Positions 47,922 to 60,887 of a stretch of DNA of 64,000 bases are shown here, one piece after another. The notes beneath the pieces were generated by a model. That model saw only the letters and a list, made by a program, of their open reading frames with translations, was not told the DNA's origin and did not search any database. The DNA comes from Diprion similis (Eukaryota; Arthropoda; Insecta; Hymenoptera; Diprionidae). Made by a program: the position numbers and the translations under genes. Position 1 is the first letter of the stretch, and the number at the start of each line of letters is the position of its first letter. Location of the stretch: assembly GCF_021155765.1 (NCBI RefSeq), contig NC_060115.1, forward strand, positions 3,038,001 to 3,102,000, given 5' to 3'.

Positions 47922-50260
47922 ATGAGCACCGATCCGGAACGAGCTGGAGACGCCAGTGACTTGGAATTCGTTGAGGATGAAGATGAGAACCAGCCAACGG
48001 GTATCAACTCCCAAATCCTTCGCAGGCCCGATCTTTTGGCAGCTTTACAAGATCGTATTCATGCACAAATGTTGGAGGTACTTGGTTCGCTTGTAGTTCT
48101 CTTATACCAAAGGATCCCGGTTTGATGAAAAAGCTAAAAAAAATGTTTTTAACAATGCAGGGATAGTTAATAATTCGAGTAATTTAAATATATGACGTGA
48201 AAAAAATTTGATTCAAATCACTTTTTCATCATGTTTCCCAGCTCAATATATCAGTAGCAATAACGTATCGTGTGAACAGTTCTCGTCTAATTGTTTAAAA
48301 ATATAAACGTGTCTGACGATCTTCTTTTTCTAACAGGCACTTCCAGCTCCAGTTAAACGTAGAATTAAAGCTTTAAAAAAAATACAATTGGTAGCTACAA
48401 ATATTGAGGCGAAGTTTTATGAAGAAGTTCATGCTCTTGAATGCAAATACCACAAAATGTATGTACCTTTGTACGAAAAGAGAGGAGAAATTGTATCTGG
48501 CATCTATGAACCAACTGAAGAGGAGTGTGAGTGGGAAAGTGACGAAGAAGAACAAGGCCTTACTAACGAATTGAAGACTAAGGTGAAGATTGAAGACCTT
48601 ACAGAGAAAAAAGACGAGTATGTTTCTTTGATTTCAAGGCTTCTGATTTACTAATTATTATAGCTTATGTAACGTATCAAATCAACTCAACCATTTATGC
48701 AATCAGAATTTAATCTAAAGCAAAATTTTGGTGCTTGTAATATTTTCAATTGGTTTCTGGTAGCAGCACAACATGATACATTAACAAACATATACAACAT
48801 GTCCTTGAAAAATAGTTTCGAATCGTCAGAGAATATGCACTCTCGTGATCCACTTATCTTTCATGACCTCTGAACTACTAACTGTGTGATTAATACATTC
48901 TGCCTTTATGGAGTACAGAATACGCAGGGGTGACAATTTGATCCATACTTGGAAGTAAAGTTAATAACACCGGCGATATTGATTGTATTAAATTTGCACA
49001 TTTTAAGAAAGTACAGTAAATCTTTAGTTCTCCACCCATGCCTGTTTTTTACTGAGACATTGCTATTAAGAAATCATGATGTTTCTATATCGCATGAAAA
49101 ATGTCTTGTATATATTTCTTCGTTTGTCCTTAGGGTTAAAGATGAGAATGTCAAGGGTATTCCAGAATTTTGGCTCACAATATTTAAGAACGTGGGAATG
49201 CTGGCAGAAATGGTCCAGGAACACGATGAGCCCATTCTTAAGCATCTCTATGATGTCAAAGTGATTTTCCTAGAATCAAACCCAATGGTGAGCAACAAAT
49301 GAATATGTAATGATTACCAACTAACTGAAATCCAAGCCTTGGCATGAAAGTGACGACCTTAATGTTCACAAATTTTTGTGTTTTTTTTTAAGGGCTTTGT
49401 TCTGGAATTCCACTTTGAACCAAACGAGTACTTCTCAAACTCTGTCCTCACTAAGGAATATACAATGAAATGTGCCCCTGAATTGAGTGATCCTTTCAGT
49501 TTCGAAGGACCTGAAATCTACAAATGCAAGGTAAGAAATTGTTGAATTTAAATGTGAAGTATTTACCTTTGCTATTCGGCGTGTACATGGGCAATGTATT
49601 ACCTATTTTACCTTGACTACAAACTACTCTGAAATCTAATTTGTGTAATTTGACAGGGCTGTGTAATCGATTGGAAGAAAGGAAAGAACGTTACTGTGAA
49701 AACAATCAAGAAAAATCAGAAACACAAATCCCGTGGATCAGTGCGCACGGTCACAAAGACCGTACAGAATGATTCCTTCTTCAATTTCTTTAGTCCACCA
49801 ATTGGTAAGTAATGCTGCCATCTTAAAACTAAGCTAAGGTAAAACTTGCAATTGAAAATCACTTTTTTTTTTGTCACAGTACCCGAAGATTCAGAAGCTG
49901 AAATTGACGACGAAACTCAGGCCCTTTTGACGAGCGATTTCGAAATTGGTCACTACATAAGAGAGCGCATTGTACCCAGAGCAGTGCTATATTACACAGG
50001 TATGCATTCATGATTCAACGAAATTTCAACGTGTAGATAAACAAAGTGAGCAAAAGACAGTTTGAAAAATATTATGAACAAATCTTTCGACATTCTCAGG
50101 CGAAGGACTGGAGGACGAGGAAGACGATTACGAAGAAGAGCCTGAAGAAGAGGATGACGATGACGAGGTGGACGAAGATGAAGAGGATGGTCATGTTAAC
50201 GCCCCACCAGGTGCGAAACTGGCCCAGGGAGCCAATCCCAATGAGTGCAAACAGCAGTAG
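47922..50260 (+). CDS. Nap1: Nucleosome assembly protein 1 (histone chaperone)
   Basis: Binds H2A-H2B and H3-H4, shuttles histones between cytoplasm and nucleus, and assembles nucleosomes. Seven coding exons: 47922-48077, 48337-48617, 49134-49287, 49393-49530, 49657-49804, 49880-49999, 50100-50260 (385 residues, typical for NAP1L1/Nap1). The N-terminus is acidic. The long dimerisation helix (RIKALKKIQL ... FYEEVHALECKY) and the NAP fold follow (GIPEFWLTIFKNV, LEFHFEPNEYF, YKCKGCVIDWKKGK). A strongly acidic C-terminal tail rich in E and D ends with CKQQ, the CaaX-type end also seen in vertebrate NAP1L1. The reading frame is intact and splice phases agree throughout. It is transcribed away from TMEM131 and followed by a 3' untranslated region of about 760 bases. 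Confidence 0.97.
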
Positions 50261-51017
50261 GACTATAGAATATGTGAAATAACTAATCATAGTACCTATA
50301 CAACTTTATTATAAGCCATCCCATTAACCATGCGATTGACCACTATCCTTAGATTGTACCTCAGCTCCGACTTGGACCGAAACGCATAAATATTCCGAAG
50401 TCTTAATCAAAATGCAGAATTCATAGTGTATATGATCTTGCAAAATCTAGTGAACAACGTTTTATCAGCTATGACTTCTGCACTATGCTTTGAAGGCTTA
50501 CAGAGTGTGATGTGCTTTGGTCTCTAATCCATTTACATAAACTATCCGCTAATCATATCAATCTCTCCAATTCCAGATCAAGCCTAGAAACTTCAACTTA
50601 CCAGTGAAAAAATTATGTGTAAAAACCCCTCTAAATCCGACGTTGATGATGATTGATGAGTAAATTTGACGCAATTAGAAATACGTATACATCTAACGTG
50701 TTTATGACATCTGAAGTATAATGATATTGTGGTTTCTCTCCTCTAGTATATTCGACGTTCCTCTAATTATTAATTGCTTCAATATTTTTTTAAACTATTG
50801 TTACGTTTATATGTATGTAGACAGGAAATGATTTGAAATTCAAAATCTGTGTTGACCTATACAAAAGAGAAGAATTTTCGGTACTGTTGAGGCATTTTAA
50901 TACAAAAATGTGAAAAAGATTTACATGATTACTTCATTCCCCACTTTTTCAATCCCTATTATATGATTACGCCTGCTAAACTACTACACCCGTATCGTTA
51001 CTCAATTTTGCATTTGT
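50261..51017 (+). other. Nap1 3' untranslated region
   Basis: AT-rich sequence between the Nap1 stop codon and the AATAAA at 51018. No reading frame, repeat or RNA gene is seen in it. Its extent is inferred from the poly(A) signal alone. Confidence 0.5.
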
Positions 51018-51023
51018 AATAAA
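51018..51023 (+). terminator. Polyadenylation signal, Nap1
   Basis: AATAAA in tttgtaataaacctttatc, about 760 bases after the stop codon. Confidence 0.55.
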
Positions 51024-51356
51024 CCTTTATCGTACAAAATATCTAAACGAAGGGATATGTATGCACGATGATGCGTATGCATATATATTCAATGTCATTT
51101 TAATGGGGTAGCGAATACGAAAAAAAAAATTCGTGCAGACATGTGTATGTGCTCCATACACGACACAATGCTTCGCGAATCGTGACGATTGTGACCATTT
51201 ATGATATCGCACGATCTTATAACCTTGACTGCTGACGTCAAGGCACGGCGTCAAGGTATTAAATAACTACATAAAGCGCTTAACTTTACATCAATATTTG
51301 CGCCATCGAGTTGGTTAAGGGATAATTTCCGGTTTCTGTACCTGTCAACCATAGAC

Positions 51357-51632
51357 ATGCTGTCAACAACGGACAACGCTCCAATAATCCGATTATTGCA
51401 TGGAATGATAAATGCAGAAACGTACCATTTCTACCGTCTTTGGCTGGATCTTCACAACCAGCAAATTGCTACAGTAGTGAGACGCTATAGGCAGCAAAAT
51501 TCGCTCATGAAAATGCATACTGACGCAAGGATGCGACAGCACGTGCTTGCTACGCATCAAAACCAATGGAATTCTAGTTTTCGCTATAGTAGGAGTAAAG
51601 TACGGGAAAAAATTCATGTTTTGCGGGCATAA
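51357..51632 (+). CDS. Small hypothetical open reading frame
   Basis: A 91-codon frame with an ATG start (MLSTTDNAPIIRLLHGM) and a composition unlike the surrounding AT-rich frames. It is rich in H, R and Q (DLHNQQIATVVRRYRQQ), basic overall, without membrane span or signal peptide. I do not recognise it. It could be a young single-exon gene, a first exon (no strong donor seen at its end) or chance. An overlapping minus-strand frame at 51,393-51,638 is about as long, which weakens the case. Confidence 0.25.
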   Translation: MLSTTDNAPIIRLLHGMINAETYHFYRLWLDLHNQQIATVVRRYRQQNSLMKMHTDARMRQHVLATHQNQWNSSFRYSRSKVREKIHVLRA

Positions 51633-52357
51633 AGTCATAAGAGTTTCTCAAATATCCTACAAGTTGTGTATACACTTACTGCAGCAACTTATGAGATACG
51701 TCCGTTCTATTCGGCTCGTTAAAATACGTCTGTTTTCATAGGACCTGTCGACATACGTCTACTGAAAACTGATTACTCCAAGGGGCCCACTTACCCGCGG
51801 TGTGTGGTAACGGAAATTTGTCCAGCGGTAATCGTCATTGGGTTTTTCAGTCTACGGATACGACATAATGTTTATTGTCACTAAACGCTACGGGTGGTAG
51901 AATTTAATACTAGCTAAAAATCCCTAAAATCTATGCAGTTTTGTAGTGTGGAAGTCAATCTTATTCCGTCCTACTTCTCGGAGCAATCAGCAAAGAGACA
52001 TTCTTTTTTTTCAGTGAACCAAGTGTACTTAATTCATGCGATATTTAAATAATTTGAAATAATCCTAAAGTTGTTTAAAATAATTTTAATGGCGTGGAAA
52101 ATATTGGCACGTTGTTCAGTTGTGATATTATTATATACGTAAACTGGCTGTATAGGCGACAGTCTAAATCAGTAAAATTCATTTGCTCAAAAATTTAGCC
52201 CCCGGTTTCATTATTGTAACCTTGAACGCTGACGGCTACCAATTAACTGTCATACCAAATACGAGCGGTGTATCGAGTGCCAGATTCTTATTTCCGACAC
52301 GATTAGGAAAAAAGACAGTGGCGAACGCTGGCAGAGTTGAACTGGATCTAACCTAAA
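51633..52357. other. 5' flank of Stim
   Basis: Intergenic DNA upstream of the STIM start codon. The last 150 bases, around tacgagcggtgtatcgagtg and gcgaacgctggcagagttga, are less AT-rich and probably transcribed as 5' untranslated region. No motif was identified with confidence. Confidence 0.4.
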
Positions 52358-55300
52358 ATGCGAGCAGTCGTAAATGCCGAAGTAATTGGATTATTTTCGT
52401 GTTACGTGTTTTGCTGGTGTTTTGGCCACGGTGTTGCTACTGGGGGTGCGTTAGACTCCGGCAATAATTACCAACCCGGTTCGACCGGGGCGTCTGGACC
52501 TAAAATAACAGCATTTACCTCTAGCCTCACTGATGGATTGGCCCAGGCTGTCGCACACGAATCCAGTAAGTTCTCTCTAACTACTATACAAATTCACGGC
52601 ATTGGTGCATACTCGCCAGACATACAGATTGTCTAGCTTCAACTTTTTATTAGTAAAATTGTTGACAGATCTAACAGAGATATATCCTACTCGGTTGAGC
52701 AGATAGATTAACCACAGTTTACATGCATACCTGAATTGAATTTATTGTGAAATTGTATGGATCTGGTATGTCTTATAAATGTCCATTGAACTTGGAATGG
52801 TCAAAAAGAAACGTTTTGCTCAAAACAATAATCCTGTTATAATATCCTTGCTACTGGCGGCAATTCTATCTATAGACAGAGTTCAGGAAATTGTGTACGT
52901 TTTGTTTGGATAATTGAAAACTTTTATCCACTTATGCCGCAAACTGATTGAAATCTGACTAATATCCTTTTCGTGCTTCCCAATGCCACCTACAAAAAGA
53001 GAATTTGTAAGTATGGAAAGGATAATCGTAACATTGCAAACGTTTTATAAAAATAAGCCAACTTCAGTTTCTATAGAAACCATGTGCAAGTCTTATCACA
53101 ACTAGCACTATTATATTAAAAATAATTTCCACCACATGCGAGGTAAACCATAATTATAATATTGAAACATCTTTCAAATACACTTCCAGATGTGCAGGAC
53201 TGCAGCGAGTAGTAGCACAGTAATCAGCATTAGGCACCATTAACGTTTATACTTTTTATTTACCAATCTCAAATTTCCTATCAGCTCTCAGTCATTAGAA
53301 ATTTCAAAAGTACTCTACTTACCAGTTGTTTCCAAATTTAGCTTTACGCGTAAAATGATATAGGTGTGTCCCATTCAGTTTGCAAAGTAAGCCATTAATG
53401 CTGTTTGTCTGCACATCTGCTTAGAATGTACCTGTAGAACCATATGGAACAAACTATTTTTTACTTAATCCCAAATATGTATTTTTTTTTACTACAAGCT
53501 AATCGTATACATTTGTCACCATCATTTCAATACTTCGCAGGTACAGAGACTTGTAACGATGACTTAGCTTGTTTGACAATGGCGTCTCACGACCGGTTAG
53601 GCCTCGAAGCAATAAAGTCGCTTCACAGCCAGTTGGATGACGACGCCAATGGGAATGTAGATCTTTCCGAATCAGATGATGTAAGTATTGTTTTCATGAC
53701 ACTGCCAAAAGCTCATCGATGATGCCTGCTTGCAGAAGACTTGAGCTCGGGCAAAAACAAAGAGTCTCAAATGTTTCTATGTTATTGACAGTTTTTGAGA
53801 GAAGAACTGCAGTACGAAGCTGGATATGAAAGAAGACAACGCGCGTTTCATCATAATGACGACATGCACATTAGTGTTAGAGAATTGTGGGAGGCCTGGC
53901 TACGTTCTGAGGTACAATATGTAGCTAAATAGTTTAAATGGTTTTACATGTTGATTTGGAATACCATGAGCACAAGCATGCCTTAACAATTCTTACTTCC
54001 AATTTCGTATTTTTATGAATTTCGCAGCTTGCAATAAGTTAAACTCAAGTTTAAATATTTGAATTTTGAGGAAAAAGCAAATCAAATTCTTATACGAGAT
54101 GGAAAAAAATATTTCAAGTGGATCCTCCGCTTAATTTGAAAAAAATTTGATAAAGGTACACAACTGGACCATAGAACAAACTTCAGAATGGCTGACATCA
54201 AACGTTGACCTTCCCCAATACGTACCAACGTTTATTCAGCATCGCGTTACTGGTGCCACTTTGCCGAGGTAGTTAATGCTTATCTTACATTTACTGGAAA
54301 TTCTCGTCACACAATTATCAAACTGCATTTTTTCAGGCTAGCTGTCAACAACATGCACTACCTTAGCAATGTTCTTGGAATCAAAGATCCCATTCATAAG
54401 CAAAAAATCGCTTTAAAAGCTATGGATGTCGTTCTATTTGGACCTCCAAAAGGTAACTATAATATCGTTTTTCACATAATGATAGATGAAAAATAAAAGT
54501 GTTGAACATATAATAATTATTTTATATGCACAAATAGATACTGGTCACAGTCTTAAAGATCTGATTCTCATTACACTGTTATTTGGGGCACTGATTGGAT
54601 GTTGGTATGCCTACCAACAAAAAAAAAGCTCTCAAAAGCATCTTTTTAGAATGATGAAGGATATGGAGAGTTTGCAAAAGGCCGAAGTTGCTTTAGAAGA
54701 TCTTCAGGTAAAATTGCAGTGTACTCTTGATATTTACAAGTCTTTGAGTTAATTTCACTCGCAATCCTTACCATCAATACTAATATCTGTATTGAAAATC
54801 GAATTTCAGAAAGAACTTGAGAGAGCAAGATTAGAGCAGGAAAGTACTGCAACAGAGAAACAAAATCTAGAAAAACGTTTACAAGACGAGACTATGGGTC
54901 TCAACACATCTTATTCAGATCTTGAGGTTACACAACTGAAATCAGAAATTGAGGTAATCATATCAGTAATATTCTTACTTACAAACTGTATAGGATATCT
55001 GCGTTTTTGTGTGAGCACATCATTTATGTGTGTTCGGTGGACCTGATCATATATACAATGGCATAAACTTCATAATTACGATTGCGTTGATATGATAGTT
55101 CTTTATGGAATTCAAAAGATTTGTCAGATTGAATATCCTTCCATTCCCAGATGCTGAAAATGGAGTTACAGCGTACAGTTGGTGAACTGGAAGATCGCTG
55201 TTGGTCTCCACCTGTTGGTCTTCAGCACTGGTTGCAATTGACCCATGAAATAGAGAACAAAGCATACACCAAAAAGAAACTAGCTGCAGAAAAACAATTG

Positions 55301-58300
55301 CAGCAAGCACGTGAGGCAGTACGTATTGATTCTATAATAAAAAAAATTGTGCATTTAATGTTCTGTCATTTCTATTCTATAAAAAATTCACAATACCGTT
55401 AATAAATTTCTTACAAAACAGTGTGAAAAGTTGAGAAAGAAGAGGTCCAGTCTGGTCGGTGCATTTGTTTCTACTCATGGCAAATCTATCGATGAAGTGG
55501 ACAAAAGTATTGTAGATGCAAGGACATCGTTGAACGAAGTTACCATTGAGTTACAGGAGCGAGTTCACCGTTGGAAGCAAATTGAACTCCTCTGTGGTTT
55601 TAACATAATCAATAACAGTGGTTTACCTTACCTTGAAAATATTCTGTACAGAGGAGCACCAAACGGACGAGGTATTGGATTCAGAGGTATGGATTTATGC
55701 ATTCTTACAACCATTGCGTTGCATATTCAGAATTTGAAACATAAAAATTGTGTCATTACTTCTCACTGCACCATGTACAAAGCTGTATCTGTGGTCAAAT
55801 GTTTTATGCTTAATGCTGGTGCATGTGTCTTACATGAAAAAAAATTGTCAACTTAATGTTTTCTGATATTTTCGAGCAATTGAGCAATGTTGATCACCAT
55901 AATATTGATGGGCCGATGTTATAATGACAATGTGTTTCAGGCCGCATGAGTAGTCAAGATGACTTGGACGATGATGTAAGCTCTGTATATTCACCATCAA
56001 CATCAGGTGCTGCAGGTAAGCCGGATTTGGACATCCAAGAGCACTCAGATTGACCGATTGATGCTCGTCTCACTATGTCAACACCTCTGCCTTCACTTAC
56101 AAAACCATTGCTTCTCTTCTTCAACACGTTGCTTCAGATAAAATATTTTTGCCATGGCTATAGTTTATAGAAATGCTTTTCCAAAAAGATCATCTTTATT
56201 TCGGTGATTGTTATATGGTAAAGTTGAATAGTGTCATCTCAGTGACACACGTTTTATTTGCATATTAGTGCATTGTGCAAACGGACATCTACCAAGGCTG
56301 GTATTAGTCAAATGCATGGTATAGGAGCTGACAATAGTTAAAGCCACCTGAGGCGATTTTTGGCGGGTATGTAGTATATGGTACCAAAGAGTACCAACAT
56401 ATAGTTTACTTAACATATACTATTGGTTTGGTATACATTGGTACATTTTGGTACCTATACCGAACGCTCGTGAATAATCGCCTCCGACAATGACGGAATC
56501 ACCTCGACTGATGTAGGGACATCCAACCCAACTGACATTGTTTATTGTCAGTGCCTATGTTGACTGAAGATATATGAAGACTGCTAGTCTCATAAATTTT
56601 GGCGTAATAGGTCAGCGGAGATGAAGGGTTCGGGGGGAAATTTTAGTATTCTACTATGACAACTTGATTTTACATTGGGATCCCAGAAGACGGATCGGTG
56701 AGTGCAGAGTACTGGAATTACCCCTGTGTCTGCTCGAGCCCAGCAAACCATTACGAAAAATAATCCGGGACTAACAGTCTTGGACATATCTTTAGTCACC
56801 GATGCCTACATGAATTTATTTCACATACGATTAGCTCACCCTTTTTTTTCACACTTTTGTGTGTGGCTGATTTCTTTCAATGACAAGAAAATATGTTACA
56901 TTGAATTTTTAATCACTATAATTTGTGTTAATTAGGATGTGATTATATTACTCTTGAAACCTAACGTGAAAATTTTTGGAACGTGAGATCTTGCTCTTAG
57001 ATATTCGATGCAAAATCTAAAACAAGTTGCATGGTTAATTCTAAGTAATATATTTCGAATAATACGTATTATCACGATCCTGTATACTTGTATACATGGA
57101 AGTGGTAAACATACAGAGGGTACCTCTCAAAGCGCGTGCATTTAGCTACTGAAGGTCAGTCTTTTTCTCATATCAAGTGTTGTAAGTTTGCCTCTAAAGT
57201 CAACGTGAGGGGTCTGCTTCGAAAAATCCTCACTGTATCTATCATCTTATTTATGTATACAAAATTTACTTTAATCAAAATAATAATGCACTTCTCACAT
57301 TAGTGCATATGTTAATGTTGATCGGTAAATGTACGCAAAATTAATGTTGTCGATATTCTTTTATTTTGGATATTTATTTCATTCTAAATTTTGATCGCCA
57401 TCTTTTTTTTCTGTATTTATGATATTTTACCTAAATGTACACTATTGAAGGAAAGCGATACTTTGTCCTAAGATCTGCAATTTATGCATTGTTGGATTTA
57501 GCTATAATTTTGAATTCTGCTTCTACAGGAATGATCTGTTTAGAATACATTCAAGTTGTTTTGAATTTCTACACTGTGCTAGAATTATAATTGAAGCAAT
57601 AACATGCCAGTAATAATTTGATAATGACACGATGTGCTAACAGCAATTGTGATCAAAGTAGTTTAAATTTATTTATCTCATTCTTCCTCCTTGACGAAAT
57701 CTGGATATAAGGCAGAAGAGCGATTGTGCTCAAATTTAATTGGACATTCTTGACATTCAAAGTTACTTCTGAAACTTTGCCTAACAGTACTTAGGAATGA
57801 AATTTCACTCAATATTACAGCTGAGCTGAGTTTACACTATCGTTAGGCCACTTCAATTATTAACAAGTATTTTCCGGTCCACTGTGCATCTGTACCTCTT
57901 TTCAAGTTTAGTAAAAAGTGATGGGTATTACTGATATCCACATACTAGTGTACTGTTATTTGGTAGCCATTACACATATAACACTTGGCTGGTTATCAAA
58001 TAAGCTTGTGGTATTTGATAGGATGACATCAATAAAGTCATACCTTGATTAATATTCAAGGTTTTAGTTGTTGAATGAACAGTCTGTAGCTGGCTACAGT
58101 CAGTTTTTAAATTCATTTTAAAAACAAATTGAGCATATATAGAACTATATTAAAGATTTCTTTTGATTATTTTTATATTTAAATAAGGGAATGTTTACTA
58201 CGGTCAGTACATACGACGTGTGTTCAAGTTGATATCGTTGAACTGGATATCAAATAATTATTTGGCGTTATTTTTTTTCGCGTTACACACTTTTTAATCA

Positions 58301-60221
58301 ACTGCGATTTATTTTATGATACAGTAATAACTCGGACATTCATTGTGAGCAATGAAAGTTCTACGCCACATATGTAACAATTGCACCAAATTTTAATTTC
58401 CCGTTACTTAAACGAATGGTCTTATACATATTTAATCTAATAAAAGAGGAAAAATAACCGAACCTACGTTCATTAAATTGCATTACGCCAAAGCAATGTA
58501 AAAAAGAATTTGCATGTAAGTACTGTACAATTCAAATTTGCATTATAATTGGCAATGAGATTCTTTTCAAACTCTGAATACGCTTTCACTTCAGTTCCAA
58601 GCACCAGTGTATTGACGACTGTAGTAATTGTAGTTGATACATGGCAATATTGTGAGAGATCAGAATTTTTTGTCACTGCACACCAATAACTTTTGTATGT
58701 ATGTATGTATACATATTTATGTGCAAGAATATAATTTGTAATATTTAGATTGTGATAGTTTTGGGATGACAATTTTAATATTCTGTAGAATTTTATGATA
58801 ATAACAATTGTCTTTAATATATTTTGTAGAATGGCTGTATAAACGAATATACATATTTGATTCTTTTCCTTTCTATTCTTAGACAACTGGTACGGAGAAC
58901 ATGATTACCATACATCCAATGAAAATTGTGTACTCACTCGAATGCTTAGATCATCATGAATAAAATCTCAAATGTCTACGAAAACGAGATTTCAACTTTT
59001 TTGAAACACCTGTCGCTTTTTTCCGAAAAAAGTTATAATAAAAATAGAGAAAAACAAAAATCTATAAATCGAACTATTAGTTTGCTTCCAAAAATATTTG
59101 TGCTTAGATATACACATATATGTATTTTGTATGCTTCTCATCAACATACGTTTTGTTTATATGGGTTTAAGATGAAATCATGAAATATTTTATAGAGTTC
59201 AATGCTACAATGATCACGTATACATTCGGAATCGCAACTCTACTTCGAAATAGAATTAGGTATTTAAGAAACATAAAAAAATTTGGCAGATAAAAAGATC
59301 AATGAATTTGGAAGCACTCGAATATTTTGTGATTGTTGCAAAAATAATATTAAAGCTGTTGGCAAAAGGTTACCTCTACATAGTTTCTGTATATTTTGTT
59401 TACCATTTAGTTGTGTTGGCCATAAAAATTTTATTTTATCGGTTGCTGTGGAGTGATTATTAGCAACCTCAATATAGTGACATCAATTAATTACTAGCAT
59501 GAAATAACTATTTGTAGTATGATGTTTACTGATAACAAAAATTTTGAGTGCAATATTGTTTCATGCATACAGGTGTATTTCATTCAATAACTTTTGTACT
59601 GTTCACTTTGAGAAATTCGAGTGCTGCTTAAAATCCAAAAGCTCTCGACTTTCAGGAAATGAAAAACACTGGCACTCGTATTTAATACAATTTCAGTAAA
59701 TCTGGTTAGTTGTAATAAGATGCTTTTGGACAGGATTTGATATAGTGGCAGGTCGCATTATGTCTACAGGTATGCTCGAGACTTTAACATGGAAGGAATC
59801 GTCAATACCTCCAGACTCATCTGGCAGTGAAACGGGAAAGGACACACCACCGGAAGCTGTACATTTTATCGTTGGGGAAGGAAACGAAGAACCCCGAAGA
59901 GTCCTCCCCAAAGAGAAAACCCGTACATCGCACATGGTGCGATCTTACAGCCAGGATACTAATATGGTCCTCAGCGAACCGACTACCTCATCATTCCTAT
60001 CCAAAACATCATTTTCTGACAATTCATTAGATACAGCTGAGAAATTGACCAGCCGTATAAATACTGTTAAAAAATCACTAAAAGATCTTCCTACTGTCAT
60101 GTCAGTTGATGATGAAACTTTATCGACCGATTCGAATTCCACTGCTGATAATGACGAGCTCAAAAGAAGGCGCAGAAAGCTCCATTTCCCATTTAAGAAA
60201 AATAAATCTAAGCTCACATGA
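52358..60221 (+). CDS. Stim: STIM, ER calcium sensor of store-operated calcium entry
   Basis: Senses ER luminal calcium and, on store depletion, oligomerises and opens Orai channels at ER-plasma membrane contacts. Eleven coding exons: 52358-52565, 53541-53680, 53792-53911, 54156-54268, 54337-54452, 54538-54707, 54810-54953, 55151-55318, 55422-55686, 55941-56015, 59734-60221 (668 residues). After a signal peptide come a cysteine pair (CNDDLAC), the EF-hand loop DDDANGNVDLSE (residues 102-113, all ligand positions filled), and a SAM domain (VHNWTIEQTSEWL to VLFGPP). The single span is LILITLLFGALIGCWYAY (about 241-258), followed by coiled coil 1. The CAD/SOAR Orai-activating region spans about 340-455 (WLQLTHEIE, RKKRSSLVGAF, LQERVHRWKQIELLCGF). 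The tail ends in a polybasic stretch (RRRRKLHFPFKKNKSK) that binds plasma-membrane phosphoinositides. The final intron is 3.7 kb; extra tail exons could be hidden there. Confidence 0.97.
56016..59733 (+). other. Last Stim intron (3.7 kb), with possible alternative end
   Basis: This intron separates the CAD-proximal exons from the tail exon. If the donor at 56016 is skipped, the frame continues as KPDLDIQEHSD to a stop at 56051-56053, giving a shorter STIM without the polybasic tail. A small foldback element lies at 56350-56484 and a tgta tetranucleotide run at about 58,696-58,711. A 137-codon minus-strand frame at 58,473-58,886 is low-complexity and not called. Confidence 0.55.
56350..56484. 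mobile_element. Possible small foldback element (MITE) in a Stim intron
   Basis: The segment starts GAGGCGATTTTTGGC and ends with the inverse of GAGGCGATTATTCAC. Inside, tatggtaccaaagagtacca is found inverted as taggtaccaaaatgtacca, so most of its 135 bp can form a hairpin. I cannot define a target duplication, so transposon origin is likely but unproven. Confidence 0.5.
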
Positions 60222-60881
60222 TCCTCACTAGTCACCATAATGTTGCATACTTAAAATATTTGGAAAAAACTTCACATCTCAACTAGGAATTATTATTTCA
60301 AGTTACGATATTTGGTTAATTGGCTAGACACATGTGTCTCATCCCGTTTGCTGTAATAATTAAATAGACATACTCTGATACACCGAATTCTGTAACATTT
60401 AACTTGAATTTATGTAGCTAGGTATGGTATCAATACTGATTGGAAAACAATCATAGTCTTTACGCCCACTCAATGCTGAAAAAGGAAAAAGAAATGACAA
60501 TTAAAAGTATAAAATTGTGATGTATTGCAATAAGTTTTTCATGGTATAATACGATAACTTTGGATAAGAATTTTCTTTTTTGTTCACGTTAATTACGGTA
60601 GTTTTGTGACTGTTGAAGAACGGTCCAAGCACAAATTATCTTCACACATATGTTGGAATATTGCATCTCAACACATCAAGTATGATGATATGACGATCTA
60701 TGAACGTAACTTCTGGAAAGAATGAAGTCCAATGATTTTAGGAATTTAACATTTTGTATGAATTACGTTTGAAAAGTATTCGTTAAATAATGTTCCAAAC
60801 TTTGACTTTTGTAAATTAAATAATATGGTGAAGATAATTCGACTCTGTGTTATAGTCTATTATAAAATTTGGTGAATCTGC

Positions 60882-60887
60882 AATAAA
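60882..60887 (+). terminator. Polyadenylation signal, Stim
   Basis: AATAAA in ctgcaataaaaaagag, about 660 bases after the stop codon. It is a plausible 3' end, but other AT-rich hexamers nearby could serve. Confidence 0.4.

Noticed and set aside
58473-58886. 137-codon minus-strand frame in the last Stim intron
   Set aside because: N/Y/K/I-rich, low complexity and typical of AT-rich intron DNA.
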